From JAHWKI01 sp035513575 (lineage in GTDB: Bacteria; Gemmatimonadota; Gemmatimonadetes; Longimicrobiales; RSA9), in assembly GCA_035513575.1 (NCBI GenBank), contig DATKBW010000162.1:1-44550 (forward strand): a stretch of DNA of 44,550 bases, in the 5' to 3' direction. The notes under the pieces were generated by a model. It saw only the letters and a program-made list of their open reading frames with translations. It was not told the origin of the DNA and did not search any database. Position 1 is the stretch's first letter. Each line of letters opens with the position of its first letter. Positions 6,758 to 15,686 of this stretch are shown here, piece after piece. A program made the translations under genes and the position numbers.

Positions 6758-8938
6758 TCAGGAGCCGGGGGTCGCCGGACCGACCTCCAGGGGCAGCTCG
6801 AGCGTGAAGACGCTCCCCTCACCGACCCGGCTGCGGACGCGCACATCGCCACCGAGCAGGCGGGCGAGCCGGCGCGCGACCGCGAGCCCCAGCCCCGTGC
6901 CCGTGATGCGGCGGGCGTCGCCGCGATCGACCTGCCAGAACGGCTCGAACACGTTCTCCAGGTGCTCCCGCGCGATGCCGGGGCCCGTGTCCGTGACGAT
7001 GCACAGGATCCCCGTGGCATCCCGTCGAAGCTCGATCTCGACGAGGCCTTCCGGCGTGTACTTGATCGCGTTGGAGACCAGGTTGATCAGGATCTGCCGC
7101 ACCTTCGAGGGGTCGGTGCGGACCTGGATGGCGCCGTCGGGGGCCAGCAGGCGGAACTGGAGCCCGCTCGCTTCCGCGATGGGCTCCATGATCCCGGCCA
7201 CGTCCCGGGCCAGCTCCCCGATGTCCGTCCCCTCGAGGCGCACCTTCTCGCGCCCCGCTTCCATGCTCGCGTAGGAGAGGATCTCGTCCACGAGGTGGGA
7301 GAGGTGCCGGACGCTGGCCTTCACACGATCCAGGTGCCCCGCCTGCTTCGGGTTGAGCTGCCCGTGCACCTCCGCGGTCAGGATGTCCGCGTACCCGAGG
7401 ATCGCACTCAGCGGGGTGCGGAACTCGTGGGACATCACGGCCAGGAAGTTCGCCTTCGCCGCGTCCGCGGCCCGCGCCTGCTCGTAGAGGAGCGCGTTCT
7501 CCACCGCCAGCGCCGCGCGCGCCGCCAGGTCCGTCATCAGCGACAGGTCCCCCTCCCCGTACTGCCCCTCCGCGCGCGCCAGCGCGATCGCGCCCAGGGC
7601 TCGGCCGCGCACTTCCAGCGGGAGGATCATCACCGAGCGGGGTCTGATCCGCCGCACCGCCTCCCGCAGCTCCGGCGCATCGGGGTGCGCGTCCAGCACC
7701 ATCCCATCGGTCATCTCCGGGGCGAGCAGGGGCTTCCGCTCCCGGATCGCCCACGCCACGAGCGTGTCCTCCCCGACCTTGGCGACGGGATCGCCGAAGG
7801 GCCGGACCAGCGCCTCCTTCGCCCGGTCCGCGTGCCGCGAGCTCACCCGCCGGACCACCCCCGTCTCCAGCACCTGATAGACCACGCACCAGTCCGCGTG
7901 CCGCCCCACCACGAGCTGCGCCACCGCGTTCAGCGTGCGCTCGAGCTCCAGCGACTCGTTCAGGACCCGGGTCGCGTCTTCCAGGAACGCGCGGTGGGCC
8001 TCCGCTTCCTTCTCCTCGGTCACGTCGTAGAGGGTGGCCACGGCCGCCAGCGGCCGGCCCTGAACGTCCAGCACCGGCGCCGAGCTCATCCGGATCACGC
8101 CCATCGTGCCGTCCCCGCGACGGATCCGGATTTCCTCGCCCCGCACCGTCTCGGCCCGCTTCACGGTCCGGGCCAGGGGCCAGTCCTCGGCCAGCAGCGG
8201 CTCACCGGCCGCGTCCACGCCGCCCCAGGCCGCGTAGTCCGCCACCTCGGCCGCCTGGCGGACCGGCCGCCGCCAGGCCGCGGGGACCTGCTGGTTGGTC
8301 ATGATGATGCGACCCGACGGGATGTCCGCGAGCATGACCCCCGCCGGCATCTGTTTCACCACCGACTCCAGCACCGACCGCTCCGCCTCGAAGCGACGGA
8401 GCAGGTGCGCCTGGTCCGCGTCGCTGCGGCTCCGCCAGAGGGCGAACGCCAGGTGCCCCGCGATCACCTCCGCCAGGCGCAGCTCCGACTCGCCAAAGAC
8501 GTGCGGCTGATCGCGATACAGCATGAACTTCCCCAGCAGGCGGCCACGGTGCAGGAGCGGGATGAACGCCAGCGCCCGGATCCCCTCCGTCAGCACGACC
8601 TCCTGCAGTTCCCCGAGTCCCTCCGCCAGCGCCGCGTCCTCGATGAGCACCGGCCGCGGGTCGCGGGTCCCCGGCGGCCACGGGGAGTGGCCGTCCACCG
8701 CCCGGCGGTAGCGCTCCGAGAGCCCGGACCACGCCTTGAACCGCATGACGCCGGCCGCATCCGCGATCAGCAGCGCGGACCGATCGGCGCCCACGGCCCG
8801 CCGCAGCCCTTCCACGGACTCCTCGTAGATGAGGTCGACGTGGCGGGCCCGCTGGATGTGGTCCGCCATGGCGTAGAGCAGCGTCAGCTGATCCAGCTGG
8901 GTGTGCTCCTGTTCGCGAGTCCGGGATGAAGGTCCCAA
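6758..8938 (-). CDS. Soluble GAF-PAS-GAF sensor histidine kinase (orphan)
   Basis: A 726-residue two-component kinase with no membrane segments, so it senses a cytoplasmic signal. Order: GAF (about 30-170), PAS (about 188-310, with a PAC-like TLYDVTEEK end), second GAF (about 318-485), HisKA with phospho-acceptor His504 in MSHEFRTPL, then HATPase with N box (NLVSNAIKYTP), G1 (DTGPGI), F box (FEPFWQVD) and G2 (GTGLGLAV). No response regulator is adjacent. The start is uncertain. I chose TTG 8938, with CCGGAG upstream, because the helix before the first GAF begins there; ATG 8869 would cut it. Upstream in-frame sequence crosses the erpA terminator. Confidence 0.9.
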   Translation of the reverse strand: MGPSSRTREQEHTQLDQLTLLYAMADHIQRARHVDLIYEESVEGLRRAVGADRSALLIADAAGVMRFKAWSGLSERYRRAVDGHSPWPPGTRDPRPVLIEDAALAEGLGELQEVVLTEGIRALAFIPLLHRGRLLGKFMLYRDQPHVFGESELRLAEVIAGHLAFALWRSRSDADQAHLLRRFEAERSVLESVVKQMPAGVMLADIPSGRIIMTNQQVPAAWRRPVRQAAEVADYAAWGGVDAAGEPLLAEDWPLARTVKRAETVRGEEIRIRRGDGTMGVIRMSSAPVLDVQGRPLAAVATLYDVTEEKEAEAHRAFLEDATRVLNESLELERTLNAVAQLVVGRHADWCVVYQVLETGVVRRVSSRHADRAKEALVRPFGDPVAKVGEDTLVAWAIRERKPLLAPEMTDGMVLDAHPDAPELREAVRRIRPRSVMILPLEVRGRALGAIALARAEGQYGEGDLSLMTDLAARAALAVENALLYEQARAADAAKANFLAVMSHEFRTPLSAILGYADILTAEVHGQLNPKQAGHLDRVKASVRHLSHLVDEILSYASMEAGREKVRLEGTDIGELARDVAGIMEPIAEASGLQFRLLAPDGAIQVRTDPSKVRQILINLVSNAIKYTPEGLVEIELRRDATGILCIVTDTGPGIAREHLENVFEPFWQVDRGDARRITGTGLGLAVARRLARLLGGDVRVRSRVGEGSVFTLELPLEVGPATPGS

Positions 8939-9035
8939 GCAAGCTCCGGCGGCACAGCCGTTTCGCGTTGGCGATAACAGCGGATAGGGGGGGTGTAGAA
9001 CACTACCGGACTGGCCGGGCCCCGTCAACGAAAAC

Positions 9036-9065
9036 AAAGGGCCCCGGAGAGATCCGGGACCCTTT
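9036..9065 (-). terminator. Intrinsic terminator of the Fe-S carrier gene
   Basis: The arms 9036-9048 and 9053-9065 pair with one mismatch around a GAGA tetraloop. On the minus strand the stem is followed by TTTGTTTTCG. It sits 25 bases past the stop of the gene ending at 9090 and before the kinase start, separating the two units. Confidence 0.85.
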
Positions 9066-9089
9066 CCGTCGCCGGGGGCATGACCGGGA

Positions 9090-9419
9090 TCAGGCCGTGA
9101 ACGAGCTCCCGCAGCCGCAGCCGCCGGACGCATTCGGGTTCTTGAACGTGAACCCGGAGCCCATCATGGTCGTCACGTAATCGATTTCGACGCCGTCCAG
9201 GTACTGCCCGCTGAACGGGTCGACGAACAGGCGGAGCCCGCTGAGGTCGAACACGTCGTCGTCCTCCTGGGCCTCGTCCTCGATGTTCAGGCCGTACTGG
9301 AATCCGGAGCAGCCGCCCGGGAGGACCGCCACTCGCAGCCCCGCCGTATCCGCCGCCCCCTGCTCCTCCATGAACTTCTGAACCTCCGCCATCGCATTGG
9401 GCGTGACCGTAATGGTCAT
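9090..9419 (-). CDS. erpA: A-type iron-sulfur cluster carrier (IscA/ErpA/HesB family)
   Basis: Small carrier that receives Fe-S clusters and passes them to target proteins. At 109 residues it is the normal size. The three invariant cysteines are Cys37 in GGCSGFQY and Cys101 and Cys103 in GGCGCGSSF at the C-terminus. ATG 9419 has GGGAGG six bases upstream. It has its own promoter (9498-9526) and terminator (9036-9065), so it is a single-gene unit. ErpA-like spacing and the simple C-terminus favour a general carrier, but IscA, ErpA and SufA are hard to separate by sequence, so the symbol is tentative. The DinG-family helicase in this window would be one possible client. Confidence 0.93.
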   Translation of the reverse strand: MTITVTPNAMAEVQKFMEEQGAADTAGLRVAVLPGGCSGFQYGLNIEDEAQEDDDVFDLSGLRLFVDPFSGQYLDGVEIDYVTTMMGSGFTFKNPNASGGCGCGSSFTA

Positions 9420-9497
9420 GGTTCCTCCCGATCGTGTTGCTTGGATCGTTTTCCTCGGCCACCCTGTACCCTGTTGAGGGGCGCAGGTTTCGCGCCT

Positions 9498-9526
9498 ACG
9501 CTAGCGCCGCCCGCGACGGGTGTCAA
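9498..9526 (-). promoter_or_regulatory. Promoter of the Fe-S carrier gene, overlapping the gmhB stop
   Basis: On the minus strand a perfect TTGACA (9521-9526) and TAGCGT (9498-9503) lie 17 bases apart. Transcription would start near 9491, about 70 bases before the erpA start. The TGA stop of gmhB (9523-9525) is inside the -35 hexamer. Confidence 0.6.
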
Positions 9527-10086
9527 CGCTGCGGGCGGGGCGGACCCGCGGCCCTCGCCACAGCCGCCAGATCGTCACAAACGACCACGTCCGGTCCGGC
9601 CTTCCGCGCTTCCATCGCGCCATAGCCCGTCCGTACCATGAACGCCCGTCCGCCCAGCTCCCGGGCGGGCGCGACATCCCCGGGGCGGTCCCCGATGAAC
9701 ACCGACCGGACCGGGTCCAGCCCGTGGTCCCGGATCGCGTCCCGGAAGAGGGCCGTGGCCGGCTTGCGGCAGGGGCAGGGGCCGGTGAAGTCCGGGTGGT
9801 GCGGGCAGTGGTAGCTCGCGGCCACCTCGACCCCCTCCGCCGCCAGGAGCGCCAGGAAGCGGGCCTGGACCTCGCCGTACGCCGCCTCGTCGTAGAGGCC
9901 CCGGGCGATCCCGGACTGATTGGACACCGTGACGAGGACGTACCCCTCGTCGCGCAGCATCCGGAGCCCCTCCGCGGCACCGGGCAGGAGCTCCACCCCC
10001 TCAGGATCCGCGAGGTACGCGCGCTCGTGGATGATGGTGCCGTCACGATCCAGGAACGCGGCGGGGCGGCCGGCGGCTCCGTTCAC
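9523..10086 (-). CDS. gmhB: D-glycero-beta-D-manno-heptose-1,7-bisphosphate 7-phosphatase (HAD, GmhB-like)
   Basis: HAD-family phosphatase of the histidinol-phosphate/heptose-bisphosphate group, 187 residues. FLDRDGT gives the nucleophile Asp13 and acid/base Asp15; motif II is VSNQSG, and the Mg-binding end is FIGDRPGDV. The structural zinc site typical of GmhB is intact (Cys94, His96, Cys104, Cys106 in HCPHHPD...CPCRKP). The role would be in making ADP-heptose for lipopolysaccharide core, implying an outer membrane. The GTG start at 10086 overlaps the selA stop (GTGA). No other heptose gene is in the window, and phosphatases for other sugar bisphosphates look alike. Confidence 0.88.
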   Translation of the reverse strand: MNGAAGRPAAFLDRDGTIIHERAYLADPEGVELLPGAAEGLRMLRDEGYVLVTVSNQSGIARGLYDEAAYGEVQARFLALLAAEGVEVAASYHCPHHPDFTGPCPCRKPATALFRDAIRDHGLDPVRSVFIGDRPGDVAPARELGGRAFMVRTGYGAMEARKAGPDVVVCDDLAAVARAAGPPRPQR

Positions 10087-11564
10087 TCCACGCCGTCGCG
10101 CCGGCGCCTGGACGGCGACGCGGCCGCGGTCGCCTCGGAATCGTGGTCCGCGCCGGGCTCCCCGGCCGCGCCGGCCCCCCCGGCGCCCACCGCGCGGGCG
10201 ACGGCTTCCAGGAGCGTCGCCTCCTCGTCGGCGTGGACCGTGCGCGGATCCACGAGGAGCCGGCCCTCCCGCACCCGGACGAGGATGGCGGGCTCTCCCA
10301 GCCGCAGGCGCCGGGCCGCCGCATCGGGGCCATCCGCGCCGGGGCGGACGGCGACCACGGCCGCCGCCAGCTCCGCGCCCGGGAGTGCGCCGCCGCCCGC
10401 CGGCGCGGCCCCCTCCAGGACGTCTGCTTCCACACCCGTGGCGCGGAGCCTCGCCGCGAGCCCTTCGGCCCGGCGCCGGAGCCCCTCGATCGGGGCCGTG
10501 AGCATGGCCAGCGCGGGGAGCCCGGCGCGGGCCAGATCCGGATCCCGGTAGAGGGCGAGGGTCGCCTCCAGACCGGCGAGCGTGAGCTTGTCGGGCCTCA
10601 GCGCGCGGCTCAGCGGGTTGGCCCGCAGCCGCTCCACGAGGGCGGCGCGCCCGAGGATGATCCCGGCCTGGGGCCCCCCGAGCAGCTTGTCGCCGCTCAT
10701 GGTCACCAGGTCGGCCCCCTCCTCGAGCGCCTCGCGCGCGGTCGGCTCCCCCGCGATGCCGAAGGGGGCCAGGTCGATCAGGAGTCCCGAGCCGAGGTCG
10801 TGGACGAGGGGGACGCCCGCGGCGGCGGCGATCCCCGCGAGGGTGTCGGCCGGCACGTCGGCGGTGAACCCCTCCACCCGGAAGTTCGAGCGGTGGACCC
10901 GCAGGAGGAGGCCCGTGTCCGCCCCGATGGCCGCCTCGTAGTCCCGGGGGTGCGTCCGGTTCGTCGCCCCGACTTCCCGCAGCCGACCTCCGCTGGCCTG
11001 GATCAGCTCGGCGATCCGGAAGGAGCCGCCGATCTCCACCAGCTCGCCCCGGCTCACGACCACATCGAGATCCGCGGCCAGCGTGTTCACCACGAGGACC
11101 AGCGCCGCGGCGTTGTTGTTCACCACGAGCGCGGCCTCCGCCCCGGTCAGCTCCCCGAGCAGGTGGACGCAGTGGTCGCTGCGGGATCCGCGCCCCCCCG
11201 TTTCCCGGTCCACTTCCAGCGTGACGTAGCCCGCCGCCTCCTGGATGGCCGCCCGCGCGGCGCTGCCCAGGGGGGCGCGGCCCAGGTTCGTGTGGAGGAC
11301 CACCCCCGTGGCGTTGATCGCCCGTCGCAGCGACGGCGTCGACGCGGCGAGCAGGGCTGCCCGTACCCGGCCGGCGTACCATTCCGGGTCTGCGACGTCG
11401 CCGGCGTGCTCCTCTCCGCGGTCCAGCGCATCCCGGAGGCTCGCCTGCACGCTCCGCAGCGCACCGGTCACCCGCGGCCGCCCCCACTCCTCGATCAGCC
11501 CTTCCAGCGAGGCGGACGCAAGGAGCTGGTCCACGGACGGGATCCGCCGGCGCGGGTCGGTCAT
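10083..11564 (-). CDS. selA: L-seryl-tRNA(Sec) selenium transferase
   Basis: PLP enzyme that converts Ser-tRNA(Sec) to Sec-tRNA(Sec) using selenophosphate. At 493 residues it is slightly longer than typical. It has the N-terminal SelA domain (IPSVDQLLAS near 8), the conserved NATGVVLHTNLGRAP at 84-98, and the PLP lysine Lys293 in TMSGDKLLGGPQAG. VNNNAAALVL near 148 is also conserved. Having the N-terminal tRNA-binding domain argues for true SelA and not the shorter archaeal-type homologues. ATG 11564 overlaps the stop of the preceding lipoprotein gene (ATGA), with only a weak ribosome site, consistent with coupling. selB, selC and selD are not in the window. Confidence 0.95.
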   Translation of the reverse strand: MTDPRRRIPSVDQLLASASLEGLIEEWGRPRVTGALRSVQASLRDALDRGEEHAGDVADPEWYAGRVRAALLAASTPSLRRAINATGVVLHTNLGRAPLGSAARAAIQEAAGYVTLEVDRETGGRGSRSDHCVHLLGELTGAEAALVVNNNAAALVLVVNTLAADLDVVVSRGELVEIGGSFRIAELIQASGGRLREVGATNRTHPRDYEAAIGADTGLLLRVHRSNFRVEGFTADVPADTLAGIAAAAGVPLVHDLGSGLLIDLAPFGIAGEPTAREALEEGADLVTMSGDKLLGGPQAGIILGRAALVERLRANPLSRALRPDKLTLAGLEATLALYRDPDLARAGLPALAMLTAPIEGLRRRAEGLAARLRATGVEADVLEGAAPAGGGALPGAELAAAVVAVRPGADGPDAAARRLRLGEPAILVRVREGRLLVDPRTVHADEEATLLEAVARAVGAGGAGAAGEPGADHDSEATAAASPSRRRRDGVE

Positions 11565-12883
11565 GGCCCGATCGGCGGCGCGGCCGGGGCCGTCGTGTCG
11601 CCCGGGACCGTCGTGTCGCCCGGGACCGTCGGGGCGGGTGCGGCCCGGGCCGGCGCCACGAATCGCGCCGTCCCGCCGCCTCCCGGGATCCCCCGGATAT
11701 TGGTGAGCCCCGAGGCCTCGACCACGTACGTGACGCCCGGCTGCATGGGCACCGGGAGCACCAGGATCAGCTGCTGGCTCGGCAGAGGCGCGCTACCCGC
11801 CCCGGCCCCGCGCCGCCCGACCGCCGCGCGAGGGGGCTGTCCCGGCACCCCCCCGGGCGGGGGCACGCGCGTCACGGCAGGGCGCCGAGCCGCGGCGGCG
11901 GTCGTGTCCCCCGGCGGCGCGGCGCCGGTGTCGGCCGCGGCCCGACGGGCGTGATCCTCCGCCATGCGGAGCGAATCGGCGAGCGCGCGCTCCCGGGCCA
12001 GGATCGAGTCGAGCGCGGCGGGATGGAGCAGCATCCCCTCGCCCTCGATGGTGCTGTCCGGCAACGCGAAGAGCGCCGCCCGGCTCGGGACCGGTCCGGG
12101 GGGGAAGTAGTCGTCGAAATGAAGTCGCACCCGCACGGAGTCCACCGCTTCGACCCGGAGCAGGCGCGCGGGCGTGGTGTCCATCGGCAGCAGGGCCAGG
12201 GACAGCACCACCGTATCCTCCTGCCCGAGGGTGAGGCCGGCCGTCTCCTGCGGCTCGCGGAAGTCCGGCTCCCGGTCCCGGTCAGTGTCCAGCCAGGCCC
12301 GCACGTCGTACTCTCCTCCGGGCAGGTTGCGCAGGGAGAAGAACCCGCCCGTGTCGGAGACCGCGACGTAGACGAGAGAGTCAGCCCGTCGCAGCGCCTC
12401 GATGCGGGCTCCGTCCACCGGTGTGCCGGTCAGCCGGTCCTCCACGAAACCGGCCACGGCGGTGGGGAGGATGGGCGCGCCGGTCGAGAAGACCAGCTCG
12501 ATCGGCTCCACGCGCTGGTTCCCGAACAGGTCGCGGAACACCGGCAGGACCACCACGCGATAGACGAGCCCCGGCCGCCAGCCGCCCGCGATGGAGATCT
12601 CCAGCGCGCGGCGTGACCGCTTCACGCGGACGGCGCCCGTGGCCGGGGAGACCACGACGGCATCCGCGAGGTCCCGGACCCCGTCCAGCCGGATGCTGAG
12701 CCGCTCATCGAACTCGATCCGGACCGGGGAACGGAGGTCCCCCAGCGTCGCGAGCGGGGCCGGCGAGACGGACACGACGCGGGGCGGGACCCGGTCCTGC
12801 TGCCCACCCGGAGGGCTGGACGGCTGCGCGCACGCCAGCCCAGCCGCCACCACGACGAGCGCGCCGGCGCGGCACCGGCTCAC
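11561..12883 (-). CDS. Ig-like/carboxypeptidase-regulatory-like domain lipoprotein
   Basis: A 440-residue exported protein, probably a lipoprotein with Cys18 in GLAC (a slightly unusual lipobox). Residues about 34-140 read as a Big_5/SbsA Ig-like domain (PPRVVSVSPAP, IEFDERLSI, VYRVVVLPVFRDLFGN). Residues about 145-215 form a carboxypeptidase-regulatory-like beta sandwich with a Ca-like loop LDTDRDREPD. The C-terminal part holds an Ala/Arg helix and Pro/Thr-rich low complexity including a duplicated VPGDTT. Such proteins are cell-surface or periplasmic; the function is unknown. GTG 12883 overlaps the valS TGA, and its own TGA overlaps the selA start, so it sits inside the valS-selA-gmhB operon. 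Confidence 0.85.
   Translation of the reverse strand: MSRCRAGALVVVAAGLACAQPSSPPGGQQDRVPPRVVSVSPAPLATLGDLRSPVRIEFDERLSIRLDGVRDLADAVVVSPATGAVRVKRSRRALEISIAGGWRPGLVYRVVVLPVFRDLFGNQRVEPIELVFSTGAPILPTAVAGFVEDRLTGTPVDGARIEALRRADSLVYVAVSDTGGFFSLRNLPGGEYDVRAWLDTDRDREPDFREPQETAGLTLGQEDTVVLSLALLPMDTTPARLLRVEAVDSVRVRLHFDDYFPPGPVPSRAALFALPDSTIEGEGMLLHPAALDSILARERALADSLRMAEDHARRAAADTGAAPPGDTTAAAARRPAVTRVPPPGGVPGQPPRAAVGRRGAGAGSAPLPSQQLILVLPVPMQPGVTYVVEASGLTNIRGIPGGGGTARFVAPARAAPAPTVPGDTTVPGDTTAPAAPPIGP
11591..11626. repeat. 18-base in-frame tandem duplication
   Basis: Two perfect copies (11591-11608 and 11609-11626) near the 3' end of the Ig-like lipoprotein gene. They encode a doubled VPGDTT in the Pro/Thr-rich tail. 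The unit is a multiple of three, so the frame is kept. Confidence 0.9.
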
Positions 12884-15612
12884 GTCAGCGCCGCCAGCTT
12901 CCGGTCCAGCCGCTCGGCCTGGTCTCTGAGGTTCGCGGCCTTCTCCCGCTCCCGCTCGACGACCTCCGCGGGGGCGCGGGTCGTGAACTGCTCGTTTCCG
13001 AGCCGCTGCTCGGCACCCCGCAGGAGCCCCTCCACCCGCTCCAGCTCCTCTCCGAGGCGACCCCGTTCCCGCTCGAGGTCGATCAGCTCCGCCAGCGGCA
13101 CGAACAGCTCCGCGCCGGACTTCAGCACCGCGTGGGCGCCACCTCCCTGCCCGGCGGCGCCATCGGACCTCGCGACGGAGCCCACGCCCGCCAGGCGGCG
13201 GACCGACGCTTCCTCCCTGGCCAGGGCCACCTCCAGCGGGGCGGGGACATGGGCGAGCTCCAGGGGGACCTCCGCCTTCACCGGGACGTCGTACTCGGAC
13301 CGGATGGCGCGCACGGTTGCGATCAGCTCCTGGAGCGCCTCCATCGCCGCTTCCGCCTCCGCATCCTCGCGTGCCGCGTCCGGCGCCGGCCAGGCCGCGA
13401 TCATGAGCGACGCCGCCCGCTCCGCGCCGTCGGGGCGTGGCAGCCGCCGCCACAGCGTCTCCGTCACGAAGGGCATGATGGGGTGCAGGAGGCGGAACAC
13501 CCCGTCCAGCGCCGTGACCAGCGTCGCCTTGGCTGCTTCCCGGCTCGCGTCCCCCGCCTCCCCGGCCAGGCGGCCCTTGATCAGCTCGAGGTACCAGTCC
13601 GCGACCTCGCCCCAGAAGAAGCCGTGGATCGCTTCCGCGGCCTCGTGAACCCGGAAGGATTCCAGCGCCGCATCGACGCGACCGGTGGTCCGGCTCAGGC
13701 GGGACAGGATCCAGCGGTCCGCCAGCTCCAGGTCACCGCTCACCTCCTCCACCGCCCTCACCGGCTCATCGCCGAGATTCATGAGGGCGAAGCGGCCGGC
13801 GTTCCACAGCTTGTTGGCGAAATTTCGCCCGGGGGCGAACGCCTCGTCCAGGTTCTCGTAATTCAGGTAGATGTCGGTGCCGATGGCCGCGCCGGCGATC
13901 ACCGTGTAGCGCAGCGCGTCGGCGCCGAACTGCTCGACGACCTCCAGGGGGTCGATCCCGTTGCCCATGCTCTTCGACATCTTGCGCCCGTGGTGGTCCC
14001 GGACGGTGGCGTGCAGGAGGACGTCCCGGAACGGCACCCGCCCGCGGAACTCCAGCCCCGCCATGATCATCCGCGCCACCCAGAAGAACAGGATCTCCGG
14101 GGCGGTCGACAGCGTGTGGGTCGGGTAGAACGCCGCGAGGTCCTCCGTCTCGTCCGGCCAGCCGAGGGTCGAGAACGGCCACAGCCAGCTGGAGAACCAG
14201 GTGTCCAGCACGTCCGGGTCCTGGCGCAGCGCGCTCCCGCCGCACGACGGGCACGTGGCGGGGTCCTCCCGCGCCACGATGACCTCCTTGCAGCCGTCCG
14301 CATCGCAGTACCAGACCGGGATCCGGTGACCCCACCACAGCTGCCGGCTGATGCACCAGTCCCGGATGTTCTCGAGCCAGTGCTCGTACACCTTCTGCCA
14401 GCGCTCGGGCGTGAACCGCACCTCCCCGGTCCGGCTGGCCGCGAGCGCGGGCCCCGCCAGCGGCTTCATCTTGACGAACCACTGCTCCGACAGCCGCGGC
14501 TCCACCACGGTGCCGCAGCGGTAGCAGCGCGGGACGGTGTGGGTGTGCTCCTCGATCCGCTCCAGGAGACCCTCCGCCTCGACGGCGTCCACCACCTTCT
14601 GCCGCGCTTCGAACCGGTCGAGTCCGCGGAAGGGCTCCGGGACCGCGTCGCTGAGCGTCCCGTTCGGGTTCATGATGTCGATCTCCGGCAGGCCGTGCCT
14701 CCGGCCCAGCTCGAAGTCGTTGGGGTCGTGCGCGGGGGTCACCTTGACCGCGCCGCTCCCGAACTCCGGGTCTACCCACGCGTCCTCCACGATGGGGATC
14801 TGCCGGCCCGTGAGCGGCAGCACGACCAGCCGGCCGATCAGGTTCGCGTAGCGCTCGTCCTCCGGGTGAACCGCCACGGCCACGTCGCCCAGCATGGTCT
14901 CGGGGCGGGTCGTGGCCACGACGAGATAGCGGCGCCCGTCCGCGAGCTCGGGCAGGTGGTCCACGTCCGCATGCTCCGGGAACGGGTAGCGGAGGTGGTA
15001 CAGCTTCCCCGCGGTCTCCTCCCCCTCCGCCTCCTCGTTCGACAGCGCCGTGAGGCAGCGCGGACACCAGTTGATGATGTAGAGGCCCCGGTAGATCAGC
15101 CCCTTCTCGTACAGCCGCACGAAGACCTCGCGGACCGCGGCGGACAGGTCCGGGTCCAGCGTGAAGCGACTGCGGCCCAGGTCGAACGAGCAGCCGATCG
15201 CCTTCAGCTGCTCGACGATCGTACCGCCGGTGCGGTCGACGAAATCCCACACCCGCTCCACGAACGCCTCCCGCCCCAGGTCATCGCGCGTGAGGCCTTC
15301 GGCCGCGAGCTGCCGCTCGACGACGTTCTGCGTCGCGATCCCCGCGTGGTCCGTCCCGGGGACCCACAGCGCTTCCCGCCCCTTCATCCGCCGCCAGCGG
15401 ATGAGAAGGTCCTGGAGCGTGTTGTTGAGGCCGTGCCCCATGTGCAGCACGGCCGTGACGTTCGGAGGCGGAATCACGATCACGTACGGATCCCGCCGGC
15501 CCTCCAGAACGGCCTCCGCGGAAGCCCCGAAGTACCCCTTCGCCTCCCATTCCTCGTACAGCGGCCGCTCGATGGCGCGCGGATCGTAGGTCTTCGACAG
15601 CGGTTCGGTCAT
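12880..15612 (-). CDS. valS: Valyl-tRNA synthetase
   Basis: Class I synthetase charging tRNA(Val), 910 residues, normal length. The HIGH motif is present as HMGH in TAVLHMGHGLNN and the KMSKS loop as GRKMSKSMGNG. A connective editing domain lies between them (TTRPETMLGDVAVAV, with conserved TTRPET). The C-terminal coiled coil typical of ValS (about 838-905, Glu/Arg-rich) binds the tRNA. ATG 15612 has only a weak ribosome site (GTAGGCG). It heads the valS-lipoprotein-selA-gmhB chain of 4-base overlaps. No T-box-like leader is visible; the 74 bases upstream hold the terminator of the preceding gene. Confidence 0.98.
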   Translation of the reverse strand: MTEPLSKTYDPRAIERPLYEEWEAKGYFGASAEAVLEGRRDPYVIVIPPPNVTAVLHMGHGLNNTLQDLLIRWRRMKGREALWVPGTDHAGIATQNVVERQLAAEGLTRDDLGREAFVERVWDFVDRTGGTIVEQLKAIGCSFDLGRSRFTLDPDLSAAVREVFVRLYEKGLIYRGLYIINWCPRCLTALSNEEAEGEETAGKLYHLRYPFPEHADVDHLPELADGRRYLVVATTRPETMLGDVAVAVHPEDERYANLIGRLVVLPLTGRQIPIVEDAWVDPEFGSGAVKVTPAHDPNDFELGRRHGLPEIDIMNPNGTLSDAVPEPFRGLDRFEARQKVVDAVEAEGLLERIEEHTHTVPRCYRCGTVVEPRLSEQWFVKMKPLAGPALAASRTGEVRFTPERWQKVYEHWLENIRDWCISRQLWWGHRIPVWYCDADGCKEVIVAREDPATCPSCGGSALRQDPDVLDTWFSSWLWPFSTLGWPDETEDLAAFYPTHTLSTAPEILFFWVARMIMAGLEFRGRVPFRDVLLHATVRDHHGRKMSKSMGNGIDPLEVVEQFGADALRYTVIAGAAIGTDIYLNYENLDEAFAPGRNFANKLWNAGRFALMNLGDEPVRAVEEVSGDLELADRWILSRLSRTTGRVDAALESFRVHEAAEAIHGFFWGEVADWYLELIKGRLAGEAGDASREAAKATLVTALDGVFRLLHPIMPFVTETLWRRLPRPDGAERAASLMIAAWPAPDAAREDAEAEAAMEALQELIATVRAIRSEYDVPVKAEVPLELAHVPAPLEVALAREEASVRRLAGVGSVARSDGAAGQGGGAHAVLKSGAELFVPLAELIDLERERGRLGEELERVEGLLRGAEQRLGNEQFTTRAPAEVVEREREKAANLRDQAERLDRKLAALT

Positions 15613-15630
15613 GGTCGCCTACCTTACACG

Positions 15631-15669
15631 AAAAGCGGCCCAGCCGCTACCGGCCGGGCCGCCCGTTTT
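15631..15669 (-). terminator. Terminator of the BON-domain gene
   Basis: GCGGCCC (15635-15641) pairs with GGGCCGC (15656-15662). AAAA precedes and CCGTTTT follows, so on the minus strand the stem is followed by TTTTCGTG. It lies between the BON gene stop at 15687 and the valS start. Confidence 0.6.
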
Positions 15670-15686
15670 CGCCGCGGAGCGTCTCC

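Noticed and set aside
6056..8929. 957-residue plus-strand frame over the kinase and hydrolase
   Set aside because: Composition typical of antisense frames; the minus-strand products have full catalytic motifs.
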